Below are positions 22,842-33,791 of a stretch of DNA of 64,000 bases, in pieces (within the stretch, counting starts at the first letter, position 1; each line of letters starts with the position of its first letter). The notes beneath the pieces were generated by a model, which made no database searches, had not been told where the DNA came from, and saw nothing but the letters and a program-made list of their open reading frames with translations. The translations under genes were made by a program, and so were the position numbers. The stretch comes from Rhizoclosmatium globosum (taxonomy: Eukaryota > Chytridiomycota > Chytridiomycetes > Chytridiales > Chytriomycetaceae), in NCBI GenBank assembly GCA_002104985.1, contig MCGO01000122.1:56475-120474 (forward strand), in the 5' to 3' direction.

Positions 22842-23536
22842 GCTGAATATTTCATTTCCTTTTAATGCTGGTTGGGGCAACGTCCAATAAATCATTTGAT
22901 AAAAATATGCGTTTTCAGTCTTTCGCGTCACCATGCTTCAGACTATTTGGTTTGCTTTTGCTTGTCAATGAAAGTTGAGAGTGCTTGGCGCTTTGCTTTC
23001 TCTTCTTACAAAAAGAACATGCCTTTTTTTTGAGACAACATCAATTCAATTCAACACAAACTGCAAACAACACCATCTCAACTCTCACTCCTCATCCTAT
23101 AACCCAATTCTTATATTCTTGATATCCTCCCTTCGTCTGTCCCCAGCATCCATGAAAATTTCCAGCTCCTAGTTGTATCTCGATGTGCCACTCACTCATC
23201 AACAAACACACACTCGACATATAACTTGGATTTTGGAAATTTTTCATCTTGTCTGGGTTCCTTGTCTCCCTCTCTCCCTCCCTCTTCCTTCCTTCCTTGT
23301 AGCTGTTCTTTCTCTCAGCACTTTCTTCCTATCTATTGCTTGGCAAGCACAGGCATTTTGTGCAGTAAACAATCCAGGCAAATCTGCTGAAGCGCCTGCA
23401 TTCTTACTGTTATAATCTGCCGCTGCACTTCAGCTCGCATCGGGGCATGGCCATCTTGTTGAGTACCTGCTCGCAGTCCGCACAATCGACTCCTTCTTCG
23501 TTGGGTAAGAAATGAATGTATGATTTATTAGAAGCT
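22842..23536. other. Intergenic region, pyrimidine-rich
   Basis: This lies between two convergent genes. It holds the 3' UTR of 6-phosphogluconate dehydrogenase and, at about 23220-23340, a T/C-rich low-complexity stretch. No coding or RNA feature was recognised. Confidence 0.6.
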
Positions 23537-24720
23537 TTACCACTCATCATCTTCGCCATAACGATTATACCACCGGTATTTCCTATAGCTATAATCGTTA
23601 TAAGAAGACGTATCGCGAACACTACTCAATCCAGCGTCAGTCGCAAAGTTGATGTATCCTTCTCCTTCATTCACATAATTACTGGGTCCACCAGCTGCAG
23701 TCGATACCCAAGGCGTACGGCACAAAACACAAGTTACTGTATTCCCCGACTGAGCCCGTTTCCACTGATCCAGGCACAGCTTGTGAATATTGTTTCCACA
23801 CGTGCGACACCAGACAAGCGAGTCTCTCTCCTTCTCTTCAAAGTCTTCAAAACACACAGAGCAGTGCTCGCCTTCTAAAGGTCTTTGTTTCACAGTGGAC
23901 GACCCTTCACCGCTTTCATCGCCATTTCCATTCATCAGGTTGTTGTACTTTTTGATGACACGTTCATTTGCTGTCACGGAAGCGTCACTGGTTCTGTTGG
24001 CAAGAATAGTTTTCAATTCTGATGAAATGAGAGCAGCTTGATATATGACATGCGAGTCTTCATCAACACGAAGTACTTTGAGGTATACGAATCTAAATAG
24101 TAACCAGTCGGAGGGTCAAAGACGAGGAATTGGATGCTTTGACTTACAAAATATGCTTGCAGAGGTTTCCTTTTTGAAAATCAGGGCAAGAGCATTCTGG
24201 AGTCTTGCAGATACTCACGGTGTACACATTCCCCGTGGATCCGAGGACGTTGAAGTCTTCACTCAGATCGGAGGTTCTGTTGCGTGTAATCAAGAACATG
24301 CGCTGGCCCTTTGCGCGATAAATGCGATCTCGGACCGACTTGAAACAATGCGACGTGTTAGTTGATATCGCTTTGAATTAAGACACGTACTGAAGTGAGT
24401 GTTCTCAATCGCGCACCTCGTTTCTCTTCAACTTGTTCTTGTTCCGCTGCCACCACTTTCACTCTTTTCCTGCTCGGCCCTGGCTCGTCTTCGCGACTTT
24501 GACCACGGAAAACAGGCGCTTCGGCTGAGACTTGGCCTTGGATTTGGGCCTGGGCCTTGCCTTTGTTTCGTTGGAACCACCGATCGACTCGGCCACGGTC
24601 AACGCCCAATTCGGAGGCGATCGCGGCTCGATCGGCGGCGAACTGAACTCCGCTCGATACGCCGCGATTCAGGTGCGCTTCGAGAACAGCCCGCTCAGAT
24701 GCGGTGAATCGTGCACTCAT
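23537..24720 (-). CDS. Homeodomain-like / SWIM / RING-type E3 ligase-like protein
   Basis: Three exons (24720-24391, 24338-24148, 24092-23537) join in phase to give 358 residues. Residues about 3-57 look like a degenerate homeodomain: FTASERAVLEAHL in helix 1 and GVDRGRVDRWFQRNKGKA as recognition helix (WF-x-x-N retained). A basic, Glu-rich linker follows. Residues 159-172 are a textbook SWIM zinc finger, CSC-x8-CKH. Residues about 225-275 form a RING-type finger, C-x2-C, CRTC, H-x2-C and CVLC, resembling the variant that follows SWIM in ZSWIM2 and MEKK1-type ligases. The tail is Tyr/Asp-rich. The SWIM-RING part predicts ubiquitin ligase activity; the homeodomain part, if real, would add DNA binding, an unusual combination. 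Confidence 0.75.
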
Positions 24721-24786
24721 TTTGATTTTAATATGTACAGAAACCTTATGAATAAATCATGAATAGATCAAGATAAATAATCTATC

Positions 24787-26089
24787 TTAGTCCGAATATA
24801 ACAGGAAGTCAGGCCCATAACATTCAAAATACTCGTGTTCTGGAATCTCCAACTCTTTCATGTCCTTCTCCTCAAGGCCAAGTGCCTTCATTGTTGCATA
24901 CGCCCAACCTCGTGCCGCCATTTCATTCCTGTATCCCCCACCTCCCAGTAATAAAACAGGCGTACGTTCATCGATCATCTCAAGCAATTCCGCAACACAA
25001 TCACCAATTGCAAATGAATCAAGCTTCCATCCATGCGGTACCAGAGGATCACCCTTGCATCCATCTAATCCACATTGCATGACAACTGCGTTTGGTGATA
25101 GATATATGGTTTCGAGAACCTTGGAAAGGTGAAATTTGAACGCAGCTAAAAACTGGACAGAGTCTGTCACGAGGGGTTGCAGTGGTACATTAAGAGCACA
25201 GGTTGTCCCATTTCTTGACCCAGTTTCCGATGCATCGCCTGTACCTTTATGGGCTGTAATGTTAGAATCTTACAAAATACAGCCAGCATCACAAACCTGG
25301 AAAGAATCCTGGCTCGTGAACATGAAACGACAGTCGAAACACCTTTTTGCTAAACTCAAACGCGCTCTCCACACCGTCGCAATGATGGATGTCCAGATCA
25401 ATGTACAAGACTCGTTTTAATCCGGCGTTATGGAGCTCCATGATTCCCAACACTATGTCATTCACATAACAGAAACCACTTGCTGAATCTTGATGTGCGT
25501 GATGACGGCCTCCGTCCCAGTGGATTGCGACGTTACATTGGTTTGATGCGAGAGCTTTCGCGGCTGTTATCGTGCCTCCTGCAACGTACTTCACGTAATC
25601 AGAGAGACCGGGGAACACGGGGCAATCGCTGATTGTTGGTGGTGTGGTGGATGTGAGTGTTTGGATGAATTGGAATTGGCGGACGAAACTGAATAAGGCC
25701 AAAGTCCTGCAGGGTCTCCAGCTGTTCCTTTGACAGCTCCGTATCCAGATTTAATTCAGCCGTTAGTAAAGCATCTACAAACTGTAGTTGGCCATTCAGT
25801 CAGAGGTTTGTTTTGTTCCTTTGGGCTCACACACTTCCTCTGAATGAAACTGGACAAGATCCTCACGGCTCACAGGTTTCGGTTCCAGTATCCTAATTGT
25901 TACTTGTGGTAAACAAGAACGAACAGCATTCATCCAGACAACACAGAACACAACAAACCTCATCTGTCCACCCAATCCAAAGCCATCCAAAACAAGTGAA
26001 TGCACCATCCGCGACCGTCCAACATTCGACGGCAATCGCGATGCAGCAATCGTTGCATCTTTTGAGAAGACATACCCAACGCTCCGCAT
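24787..26089 (-). CDS. Class I histone deacetylase (HDAC8-like)
   Basis: Five exons encode a compact zinc-dependent deacetylase of about 370 residues. Catalytic features are all present: HWDGGRHHAHQD (the two active-site histidines), FCYVNDIVLGI, YIDLDIHHCDGVE (metal-binding Asp and His), CGLDGCKGDP (second metal Asp) and LLLGGGGYRN. The substrate-side motif HDCPVFPGL is rebuilt across an intron. The protein ends shortly after HEYFECYGPD without the long C-terminal tail of Rpd3/Hos2, closer to HDAC8. It removes acetyl groups from histone or other protein lysines in nucleus or cytoplasm. Start MRSVGYVFS at 26089 fits the family; 19 codons of open frame lie upstream. Confidence 0.92.
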
Positions 26090-26659
26090 TGCCAACAAAT
26101 TCAATGGAACGCAAAATGATGGCAAAATGACAGCAAAAGAGCTCACATTCTACCCTAAAACTTCCGGAAGACCAAAAAATTTTATCCAGGGGAGCTCACT
26201 ATTATTAGGGGGGAGGGGGGGGGGGACGAGCCCCCCCCTTCCTTCCCCCTAAAAACCCCCTCGAACCAACCCCCCCCCCCCTTTTGGACAATGTTTGTGA
26301 TGTTGGCCTTATTATTATGTGTACTCTCAATGCATTATTGGGATGTCGGAATTGCTAGGCTGTCAACTAGTTCCGTAGCTTCTCCAGCAGAGAGTGGACC
26401 CAAGGATCTCACCTATACCGGTAGGTCATCATGAAGCTTTAATCAAATCATGTGAGGAAGGGGATGGAAGAAGAGAGGTGGAGATGGAAGAAGTTCCAGA
26501 AGATTCGGAGGGGGAAGACCTCAATCTAAATGATCAATAATTTATTACATTGACTATTTCATTTCATATTTAGGGTTGAATCGAGTACAAGAGAGTCCGA
26601 AATGAAGAGAGTACAATTTATTCACATCATATAACAAATGGAAGAGGTCTAATTGGCGT
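26090..26659. other. Intergenic region with extreme G/C homopolymer tract
   Basis: This lies between the 5' end of the histone deacetylase and the 3' end of the permease (both minus strand). It contains the G-run/C-run block at 26208-26281 and a purine-rich stretch around 26460-26520. No gene was recognised. Confidence 0.6.
26208..26281. repeat. Poly-G / poly-C hairpin-forming tract
   Basis: On the plus strand a run of G interrupted once by A is followed by ACGAG and then runs of eight, five, five and more C, the last run being eleven or more. Neighbouring G and C runs can pair into a hairpin with a five-base loop, and each strand could also form quadruplex or i-motif structures. Run lengths are error-prone in any sequencing method. 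Confidence 0.8.
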
Positions 26660-28768
26660 CTAGAACAACTTGTACCAGATCTTCTTACCCCACTCAGACA
26701 AGTTCTTTGGCTTGTCGCGGATGTGGTCGTTCTCTTCCTTCTCCTCAGCAGTCTCGATCAAACGGCCAGTAATGAAGTCCATGTCCTCGTAAGCAATCTG
26801 CTTGAATCCACTCTTGAGAGCAGCGTGGCCGACGTAGAAAATGATAGTGAGTGGAACTCCGAAGTAGGTCCAGGACTGGTCGTAGAACCACTGGCTGTTG
26901 AAGAAGACATCAGATGGAACTCCGTTAGGGAAGAAAGCGGAAATAAGGAGGAAAACAGTGACAACGGCTCCACTGAATTACATTGGTTAGTTAATTAAAA
27001 TACAAATTAGTGCAGCCATACATGGTGAGAGATGTGTAGTCAGCGTATGGGTAGAATGGAGCAACATATGGTAGATCCTCGACCTTGCGACCTTGGGCAA
27101 GGTAACCACGACGGAAACGCAAGTGAGTGTAAGACATAATCATCCAGTTGGCCTAATGAGATGAATAAGCGTCACTACCGAAAATCTGTTCAGTTAAATA
27201 AACGTACCATGATACCATATGAAATAACTCCAGACAACCAGTCAAAGACGTGACCAGATCCTTCATCTCCAGAAGCATAAGCAACAACGACGGCAAGCAA
27301 ACCGAAAACTCCGACGACGAGGACTGAGTTGACTGGAACACCGCGCTTGTCGACCTTGGCAAAGATCTTGGGGGCAGATCCCTCCTCAGCCAAACGAAGC
27401 AAAGTACGAGCACAAGCGTAGAGGGAAGAGTTGGCAGCGGAAGTGGCAGCTACGACAATAACAAAGTTCATGAAATCGGCTCCCCAGCTAATGCTGGCCA
27501 AAGAGTAAACATAGACGAATGGAGACTCCTTGATAGATCCGGAAGTCAAGATGGAAGAACCTGGTGGGATAAGAACTCCGACCATGAACAAGGCACCCAA
27601 GTAAAAGATGATAATACGCCAGAAAGTACCGTTAATAGCTCTTGGCACACTCTTTCTTGGGTTGGCAGCCTGTCAACGTAGCAAACATTCAGAACCTGGT
27701 TTAAACGAGCAAAGTTTTACACACCTCTCCAGCAGTGAGACCAACCAACTCAGTACCTCCGTAAGAGAAGAAGGCAGTGGTGAAGGTGTTTCCGAGACGG
27801 AGGAGAGAGTCTCCAGCGTCAGTTCCCTGAATAGCTGGGGACCAGTAGCGGAATCCAAGGGCACCAGTGTTTTGACCAACACCGAACCAAACAAAGATAC
27901 CAATGATCAAGAAGAGTACGATGGCCAGAATCTTGACGATACAGAGAACGAACTCGACCTCAGCGAAACCAGTAACAGCGAAGAGGTTGATTCCAACAAG
28001 TGGAACCATGTACTAAGAGAGAGTAAGGCCGTTAGGTTTAAGTGCTTTCAGTAGTGAGATGCTCACCACCAAGGACCAGACCCAGGAAGCAACAGAGCTG
28101 GCCTTAACCCAGAAGCCCATCAAGGCAGCGATACCAGCCATCTCAGCGGGGAAGGTAAGAGCCCCTAAAATGGATTGTTAGCAAAGATGGGTATAAGTGT
28201 TCAACTCCAATAATCCTTTGTGGGTAACGCCACCCGCCGACTTCTTTTCCTCTCACGTAATGCAAGTAAGACAGGCGACCCAAAGCGACAGAAGGGAGTA
28301 CTCACAGACAATCCAGTACTAGAAATGAAGAAAAGACACCGTTAGTTACACTGAATTGATCACATGCTAATTCCACTCACGTTCCAACCACCAGCAAATC
28401 CAAGAGCAGGGTTCACGAAACGAGCAGGGAAGTGCGAGAAAGCTCCCTCAACTGGCAAAAGAGTTGCCATTTCTCCGATGGAAGAAGCGACTCCGAAGAC
28501 TTGGAGACCGACGATGGCAAAACACAAGAGTGCTCCCAATGGACCGGACTTTGCGATCGCACGACCAGAACGCAAGAGAAGACCGGTTCCGATAGTACCA
28601 CCAATGGCAATCATTTCCTGTTCAAGTGGCACACATGATAAGAAGTTTTGGACGGTGATGGTTGGTATCACTAATTCAGCTCACCAAGTGTCTAGCCTGG
28701 AGCTTACGCTGGAGGTGGTTTCCCTCAGGTTGGGAGTGCACAACAACTTGCTCGCCCTTGTCTCCCAT
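26660..28768 (-). CDS. Amino acid permease (APC superfamily, YAT family)
   Basis: About eight exons encode a roughly 12-helix transporter. It starts MGDKGEQVVVHSQPEG at 28768, has the family entry motif HLEMIAIGGTIGTGLLLRSG rebuilt across the first intron, and continues with the second-helix region GEMATLLPVEGAFSHFPARFV and the loop region RKSVPRAI/NGTFWRI. The last exon ends KKIWYKLF. The codon bias is strong (AAG, CCA, GCC), suggesting good expression. It would import amino acids across the plasma membrane by proton symport; substrate range cannot be told from sequence. All exons are open, and introns have normal GT-AG borders of about 50-120 bp. Confidence 0.9.
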
Positions 28769-29026
28769 GATTGTGTTTTGAGAATTAGTTTTTGTGTCAG
28801 GAGCCACCAGTTTTTTAAACTTCTTCATTTTGGGCTTGCACAATTTTTTTTCTGAGAAACCCTCAATGCGGGGATTCTTACGGGATGATTCGGGACAAGT
28901 TGCATCGTCTCAACACAACCTTCTTCGCTAGAATGATCGACCGGAACACAACCAATGCGATCAATCCACTCTCTCTTAAGACGTTAATCCCACTACGATG
29001 ATCCGGATCACTGTTATCGCGGATAT

Positions 29027-29432
29027 CTATTTCGAAAATGCACGTGCAGGTGATATCGCGCAGCCACCCTGAACTAAAAACTCTACATTCACAGGGTGGC
29101 TGCTCCCCTCTGACGCCACCAACTGCTTGATGACCTCTTCACTTGTAAGGACTGTTACGACAGTGGTTTGGTCGATCATGGTTTGCCATTGAAGTGCACA
29201 TCCACAATCAACCTCATATTTAATGGATCCATGTGCAAATTGTAAAAGTGGCGTCATAAGTCATGCAAAAGATGGCAGTTACGTATGCGAGGTGCACCGT
29301 ATATTTGCGACGTTGCAACACCGCACTGAAATCAGCATTACGTTTCCAGCGAACAGAAGTACAAGAGCCTGAATAGCTGAATTCAACTCCTTCGATCTCA
29401 CAAAAGCATGGATCTAAACTATTAAACCACAC
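29027..29432 (-). CDS. Uncertain small reading frames in the permease-SNARE intergenic region
   Basis: Two overlapping minus-strand frames (29432-29220 and 29257-29027) could be exons of one small gene: the first has a Cys-containing segment (CFCEIEGVEFSYSGSC), the second VVTVLTSEEVIKQLV. No splice pair joining them convincingly was found and no family was recognised. The surrounding 28769-30172 interval is otherwise empty except for a short tandem duplication at 29839-29901. Confidence 0.25.
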
Positions 29433-29838
29433 ATTTCGTCACCACCATGTGCTTACACCAGTCTTGAGATTATAGCCCTTCTCAACTGGAGCACATGATG
29501 GTCGAGCGATGTAAATCAAGAGTAGAATGGCTTTTTATCATCACCAAGCGGATTATTCATCTGCCATGATAACACAAAGAAGAAGGAGAGAAAGTTACAA
29601 TTATAGTAACGCTGTGATCCACACATTCAATTCACTCACTGCCAGTTAAGGCGGAAAGCTCTTCCTAGATGCACCTTTCATTGATATTCAATCAGAATAG
29701 AAAATCGGAACTTATCTAATCGGTCTAATTCTTGAATTCCGCAATTTGAAGAACAGTGTGGTTTAAGCTCGCGGTGGCTTCAAAAGTTTTGATGCGGCTG
29801 ATATGCGGCTGTTGAGAAGGCAATAGATGTTGTAACTT

Positions 29839-29901
29839 TGTTATTTAGGTTGTGACCAAAAAGGAGTGTCTGTTATTTAGGTTCTGACCAAAAGGAGTGT
29901 C
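29839..29901. repeat. Tandem duplication of a 31-32-bp unit
   Basis: The unit TGTTATTTAGGTT..GACC.. followed by GGAGTGTC occurs twice head to tail (29839-29870 and 29871-29901) with one substitution and one A-run difference. It lies about 270 bp upstream of the synaptobrevin start, so it may be a promoter-proximal slippage product. Confidence 0.8.
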
Positions 29902-30172
29902 GGCAGTCTGCAACTAAGACGATAAAGTTTCAACATCGAACTATTATTCTCAACAGTAATTTAGTTGGTTGGATGCCGCATAGTTTTACTGGACCTTCAC
30001 GGGCTTTCCAATAACCCGAACAGTTGATTCTTCTAATCGCAATACACAAAAGCGAAATAAAGGAAATCCCCGTACTCAAGCAATAACCATCCAACACTTC
30101 TTTCGTCTCAACGAAATTGGGCACGTCACAGTCACAAAAAACAATCAACAAGACACAAACCAAAAAAACAAA

Positions 30173-30935
30173 ATGAGCTCCGCCAAAGTCGCCCAAGTCC
30201 AAGCACAAGTCCAAGATGCCGTTGGTATCATGCAGAGTAAGTCCATTTCATCGGTTTCCATGTGGGGAGTCGCACACCAGTGGCCGCTAACAAATGACTC
30301 AATTGTTAGACAACATCCAGAAGGTTGCTGAACGTGGAGAGAGGCTTGAGGACTTGAACGAGCGATCAGGTATAACTATGTTTCTTCTGTGTGGTTCGAT
30401 GCATGCGGTTGGAGGAGGGGGTAGAGGAAGGAGGTTGGGAGAGACACTTACCCCTTATGTGATGTATTTATTTTTGGAAGGGGGAGAGATTTGCTTGTTG
30501 AGATCAACAGTCGAGGAGGCTTATGATTACGGAAGGAAAGGGAAGAGGAGAGTCTGGATTGATTGTTGAGGGACTATGGGGGGATTGGTGGCGGAAAGTG
30601 TTGGTTGGGATGTGAAGGGGGACCATGCCTTTTGCTCAACCCTCGTTCGCCAACCATGGCTCCTTCCATATTCCGTAATATGCTCAAACGAATTCCCTTA
30701 TCTAGAGAACTTGGCCTCATCATCGCAGGCCTTCCGCAACAAATCCAAGGAAGTGCGCATGAAGATGTTCTGGCAAGATGCAAAGACCCGTTTGATTTTG
30801 GGTGCTGTTGCCCTTGTTGTTATTGGATGCGCGATCGGATTCGGAGTTTGGGCTTCTGGCGTTCACAACACACCAACTCCACAAGTTGGTTTGAACCCCA
30901 ACTTCACTGCCACTCCAACTGCCAAGACGGCGTAA
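30173..30935 (+). CDS. Synaptobrevin/VAMP-type R-SNARE
   Basis: Three exons (30173-30236, 30310-30369, 30706-30935) give 117 residues, close to animal VAMP2. The SNARE motif runs from QVQDAVGIMQNNIQKVAERG through ERLEDLNERSENLASSSQAF, with the zero-layer arginine in RGERLEDL, to KEVRMKMFWQDAKTR. A C-terminal membrane anchor follows (LILGAVALVVIGCAIGFGVW) with a short lumenal tail. It acts on secretory or endosomal vesicles, pairing with plasma-membrane Q-SNAREs to drive fusion, as yeast Snc1/2 do. The second intron (30370-30705, 336 bp) is unusually long for this window and very G-rich. Splice phases rebuild the conserved heptads exactly. Confidence 0.95.
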
Positions 30936-31600
30936 ATTAGCAGGGGAGTGGCCGCCGCAGGTCGGCAGAATACCGTCGTTTTTTATGGATATCACACTTA
31001 TCATGCATTTTGAAAAAACCTCTTCGTTTGTTGTTTGTACCTTCCTCAGAAAATATATAGTCTTGTTCTCATAGTCACCTTCCATTACACTTTATTTTAT
31101 CGGATATTCTGCTTTTGGGGGGTATTACAAAATGTCTAGAACAAAAACCAAAGATCAAACAAAACGATATCCTAATAAAACAACAGATTCTACGTAATGC
31201 GAAGCCAAACTTCCTCTGCTATATCCATACCCTTTCAGCAGCAATTCCAGAAACACACACCCAATTTCCCAGATATCATCCACAACCAAAGAATCCAAAA
31301 CAACAAACCACAGGCAACAAACAAGCTCAAAGTAATAATGATGACGGAGGACGACGAGCCCCCTTAAAAATGATACAAAAACACACCAAACTGCTGGAGA
31401 GAAGAAAAACAAGAAATCGCCATTTCGCAGGCCAGAATATATATAAAGGGAATACGGGACACGTAAAGATAGATGAGAGTAGACGTTGAAAAGGAAAGAA
31501 AGTAGGAGGGACACTATAATACAAGGTGTTGATGGAGAACGAGAAGGGAATGAGTGTTCAAAACAAAAAAACAAAAGTTGAAAATAAACAATCTCGAGGT
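30936..31600. other. Intergenic region between convergent genes
   Basis: This holds the 3' UTR of the synaptobrevin gene and an A-rich stretch from about 31140 to 31590 lying 3' of the next minus-strand gene. No supported gene was seen. Confidence 0.5.
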
Positions 31601-33338
31601 CTAGATAGCACGAACACGTTTCCTAGGGAGATCACAAGACTCCACAATAGCTGCTGCACTCCCCAACACACTCATGGCGTCATCGTCATCATCATCTGCG
31701 TCAAAGTCTTCGTCAATGTCATTGATGATGCCGGCGTTGTGCAGGAAAGGTGTGCATCCTTCAGCCGCTGAAGAGGCAAGTCCGATACCGCCAAGGACTT
31801 GATGAATGCTCCTCGCTGATTCTGGTACAAAAGATTACAATCGCGTGACTGGAAATAAATGAAGACGACAACAAACCTGCATCGAGAGCTGCATCTAAAT
31901 ACACGTTTCCTGTTGCAAGAGAAGGGATACTGTCAGAAGGCGGAGACAAGATGCCCTCGGGAGCTTGTACAGCCAGATACTCCCCAGTCGAATGATACAC
32001 GACTTGTTCAGAGTGTGAAATCCCAGTTGCATCCAAATCGTCGTCCTCCTCCTCCCAGCTTCGTTTGATTCCGTGTCTGTAGTCGTATTCAGATGGGGTA
32101 TAGCCTGACGCAGTACGTTCGTTGTGAAGCTCTGTTGCATAATCAACAGCTCCGTCAATAGTAAGCTCGAAGGAAGTGTTTGAAGAGTCCAAGTCAGAAT
32201 CCATATCTTCTGATGAAAGGATGGATGAATAATCGTCATCGTTGTGCATTGTGGATGGAGCTGGCATTGGTGGAGGTGGAGGAGGGGGCGGTAATGGTGG
32301 GGAGAGAGATTCAGTTTGTTGGTGTTGTTGAGATGCTGCTGCTTTGTCGCGGAGTTCTTGCTGTTGTTGGAGGACAAGTGGGTTCGTAAAGTTGCGCGTA
32401 ATGAAGGTTGAAAGGGATCTAATACCAGTGGAAAACAGACGTTTGGGCTGCATAGTTTGCGTTAGTAAGCTACCATAACCCTGTTGGGCAAGATTTTGGT
32501 TCACTATCTCCCCATATCGCCTCCATTGTGTACTATCTCCACTTTGCAGGCTGTTCACTTCATTTGCCATCAAGTTTGACGATTGGCTTGGAGTTGTTTG
32601 AACAATAAAAAATTTCCTCCTTCATTGTGGCTGCATGCAAGGCGGCACCATCTCGGCAATAAAAGAACATTAAACTCACACCACATTTTTGGTCGCGCCG
32701 CCGAAGAACCAAACCGCCATTTTCAAGAATCACATCGAGGATCTCTGTTGATAAGTGAAGTCAGAATGGAAGGATGAGTCATAGGAAGGAGGTACCTCTC
32801 GATACTTTGATTCCATCGGTAAGTTGATGATCAGCAAAGAGGATAACCTGCTCGTCAAGAAAGAGAGGCAGGCGGTCAGTGTCAAGTGATTGGGCCACCA
32901 CATCCCAAAGCACGCCGCAGACAAACCTGTTCGTGGACGCCCAGGGCAGTCACGGGCTTCAACGCGAGCTTCAAGTCGCCGATCTACGTGCGTTCAAGCG
33001 AGTGAGTCACCGCCACTGCGCCAGAAACGCAACAGAAACACTTCAGAAACACGCACCGTCCACGTCCGGCGCCCACCCGAAAACGCAACTTCGACAACGC
33101 CGCAGCTTTCAACGTCGTCTTCGCGCGAAATCGGAACAATAAAAAGCGGCGGCGACGGCGGCGAAGAACGCGGCGACGGAAGCGATGCGAACTCGGTTGT
33201 CTTTCCATTTGCACTTGCACTTGCACTTCGGCTTCCGCTTCCGCTTCCGCTCTGGCTGCGTGTCCGAGACCGCCGCTTCTCCGTCACTCCGCCGTCGTGC
33301 GTTGTTGTTGCTGTTGGTGCCCCGCTGTCGACCCGCAT
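31601..33338 (-). CDS. Low-complexity protein with a possible ubiquitin-like domain
   Basis: The N-terminus (MRVDSGAPTATT) is Ser/Arg-rich, with alternating SGSGSGSRSASASA. Spliced exons then give FSGGRRTWTIGDLKLALKPV followed by VHEQVILFADHQLTDGIKVS and NGGLVLRRR, an order reminiscent of a ubiquitin fold (a strand pair, LK helix, RLIFAG-like strand, final LVLR strand). The middle exon has a Gln-rich stretch and a run of ten prolines. The end is acidic (DIDEDFDADDDDD) and closes with a basic PRKRVRAI that could be a nuclear signal. The exon chain at 32570-32710 is not settled. The ubiquitin-like call is tentative; no named family was recognised. Confidence 0.5.
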
Positions 33339-33791
33339 TCCACTTGTTTCACAGAAGAAAAAAGTGGTGTTGGAAAAGAACTTTGAATCCAAGTAGATAA
33401 TGTAATCTATCACTTTTAATGGATAATCAATGACTATGTATAAGTACGCGTGATTTTAAAGCAGATGTGTTCGGTGTGGTATGTCATGCATTTATTCCTT
33501 ACTTCGCGAACTCATTTAACAGATATTAGTATATTGATAGCGAATTAATGTGCAGAGTATTAAAATTGAGGCCATAAGTTCGCGTTTGTGTCATCTTGTT
33601 TCGATAATTGTTTCCTCGTTTGATAATTGATACCCTTTTGTTGAGTTCACGCCGACGCTCTCGCAATACCTTCATTACTTGTGCTTGCGGTCGGAATATG
33701 AATTATGTGTGCTGATTCCGAGAAAGGGACCAAAAGGGACGCGAGAGTCTCCATATAAGAATGTAGTGACACCCTGCGCAAACACCACTCA
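33339..33791. other. Intergenic region / divergent promoter
   Basis: A/T-rich spacer between divergent genes (minus-strand start at 33338, plus-strand start at 33792). No gene was recognised. Confidence 0.5.

Noticed and set aside
31155..31574. Minus-strand frame with DIWEIGCVFLELL, like kinase subdomain IX
   Set aside because: No other kinase motif is in the frame, and it lies in the A-rich 3' region of two convergent genes. The match is short and probably chance.
32994..33396. Long plus-strand frames opposite the low-complexity gene
   Set aside because: They are Arg/Pro/Ser-rich shadows of the Ser/Arg-rich sense exon, without splice or family support.
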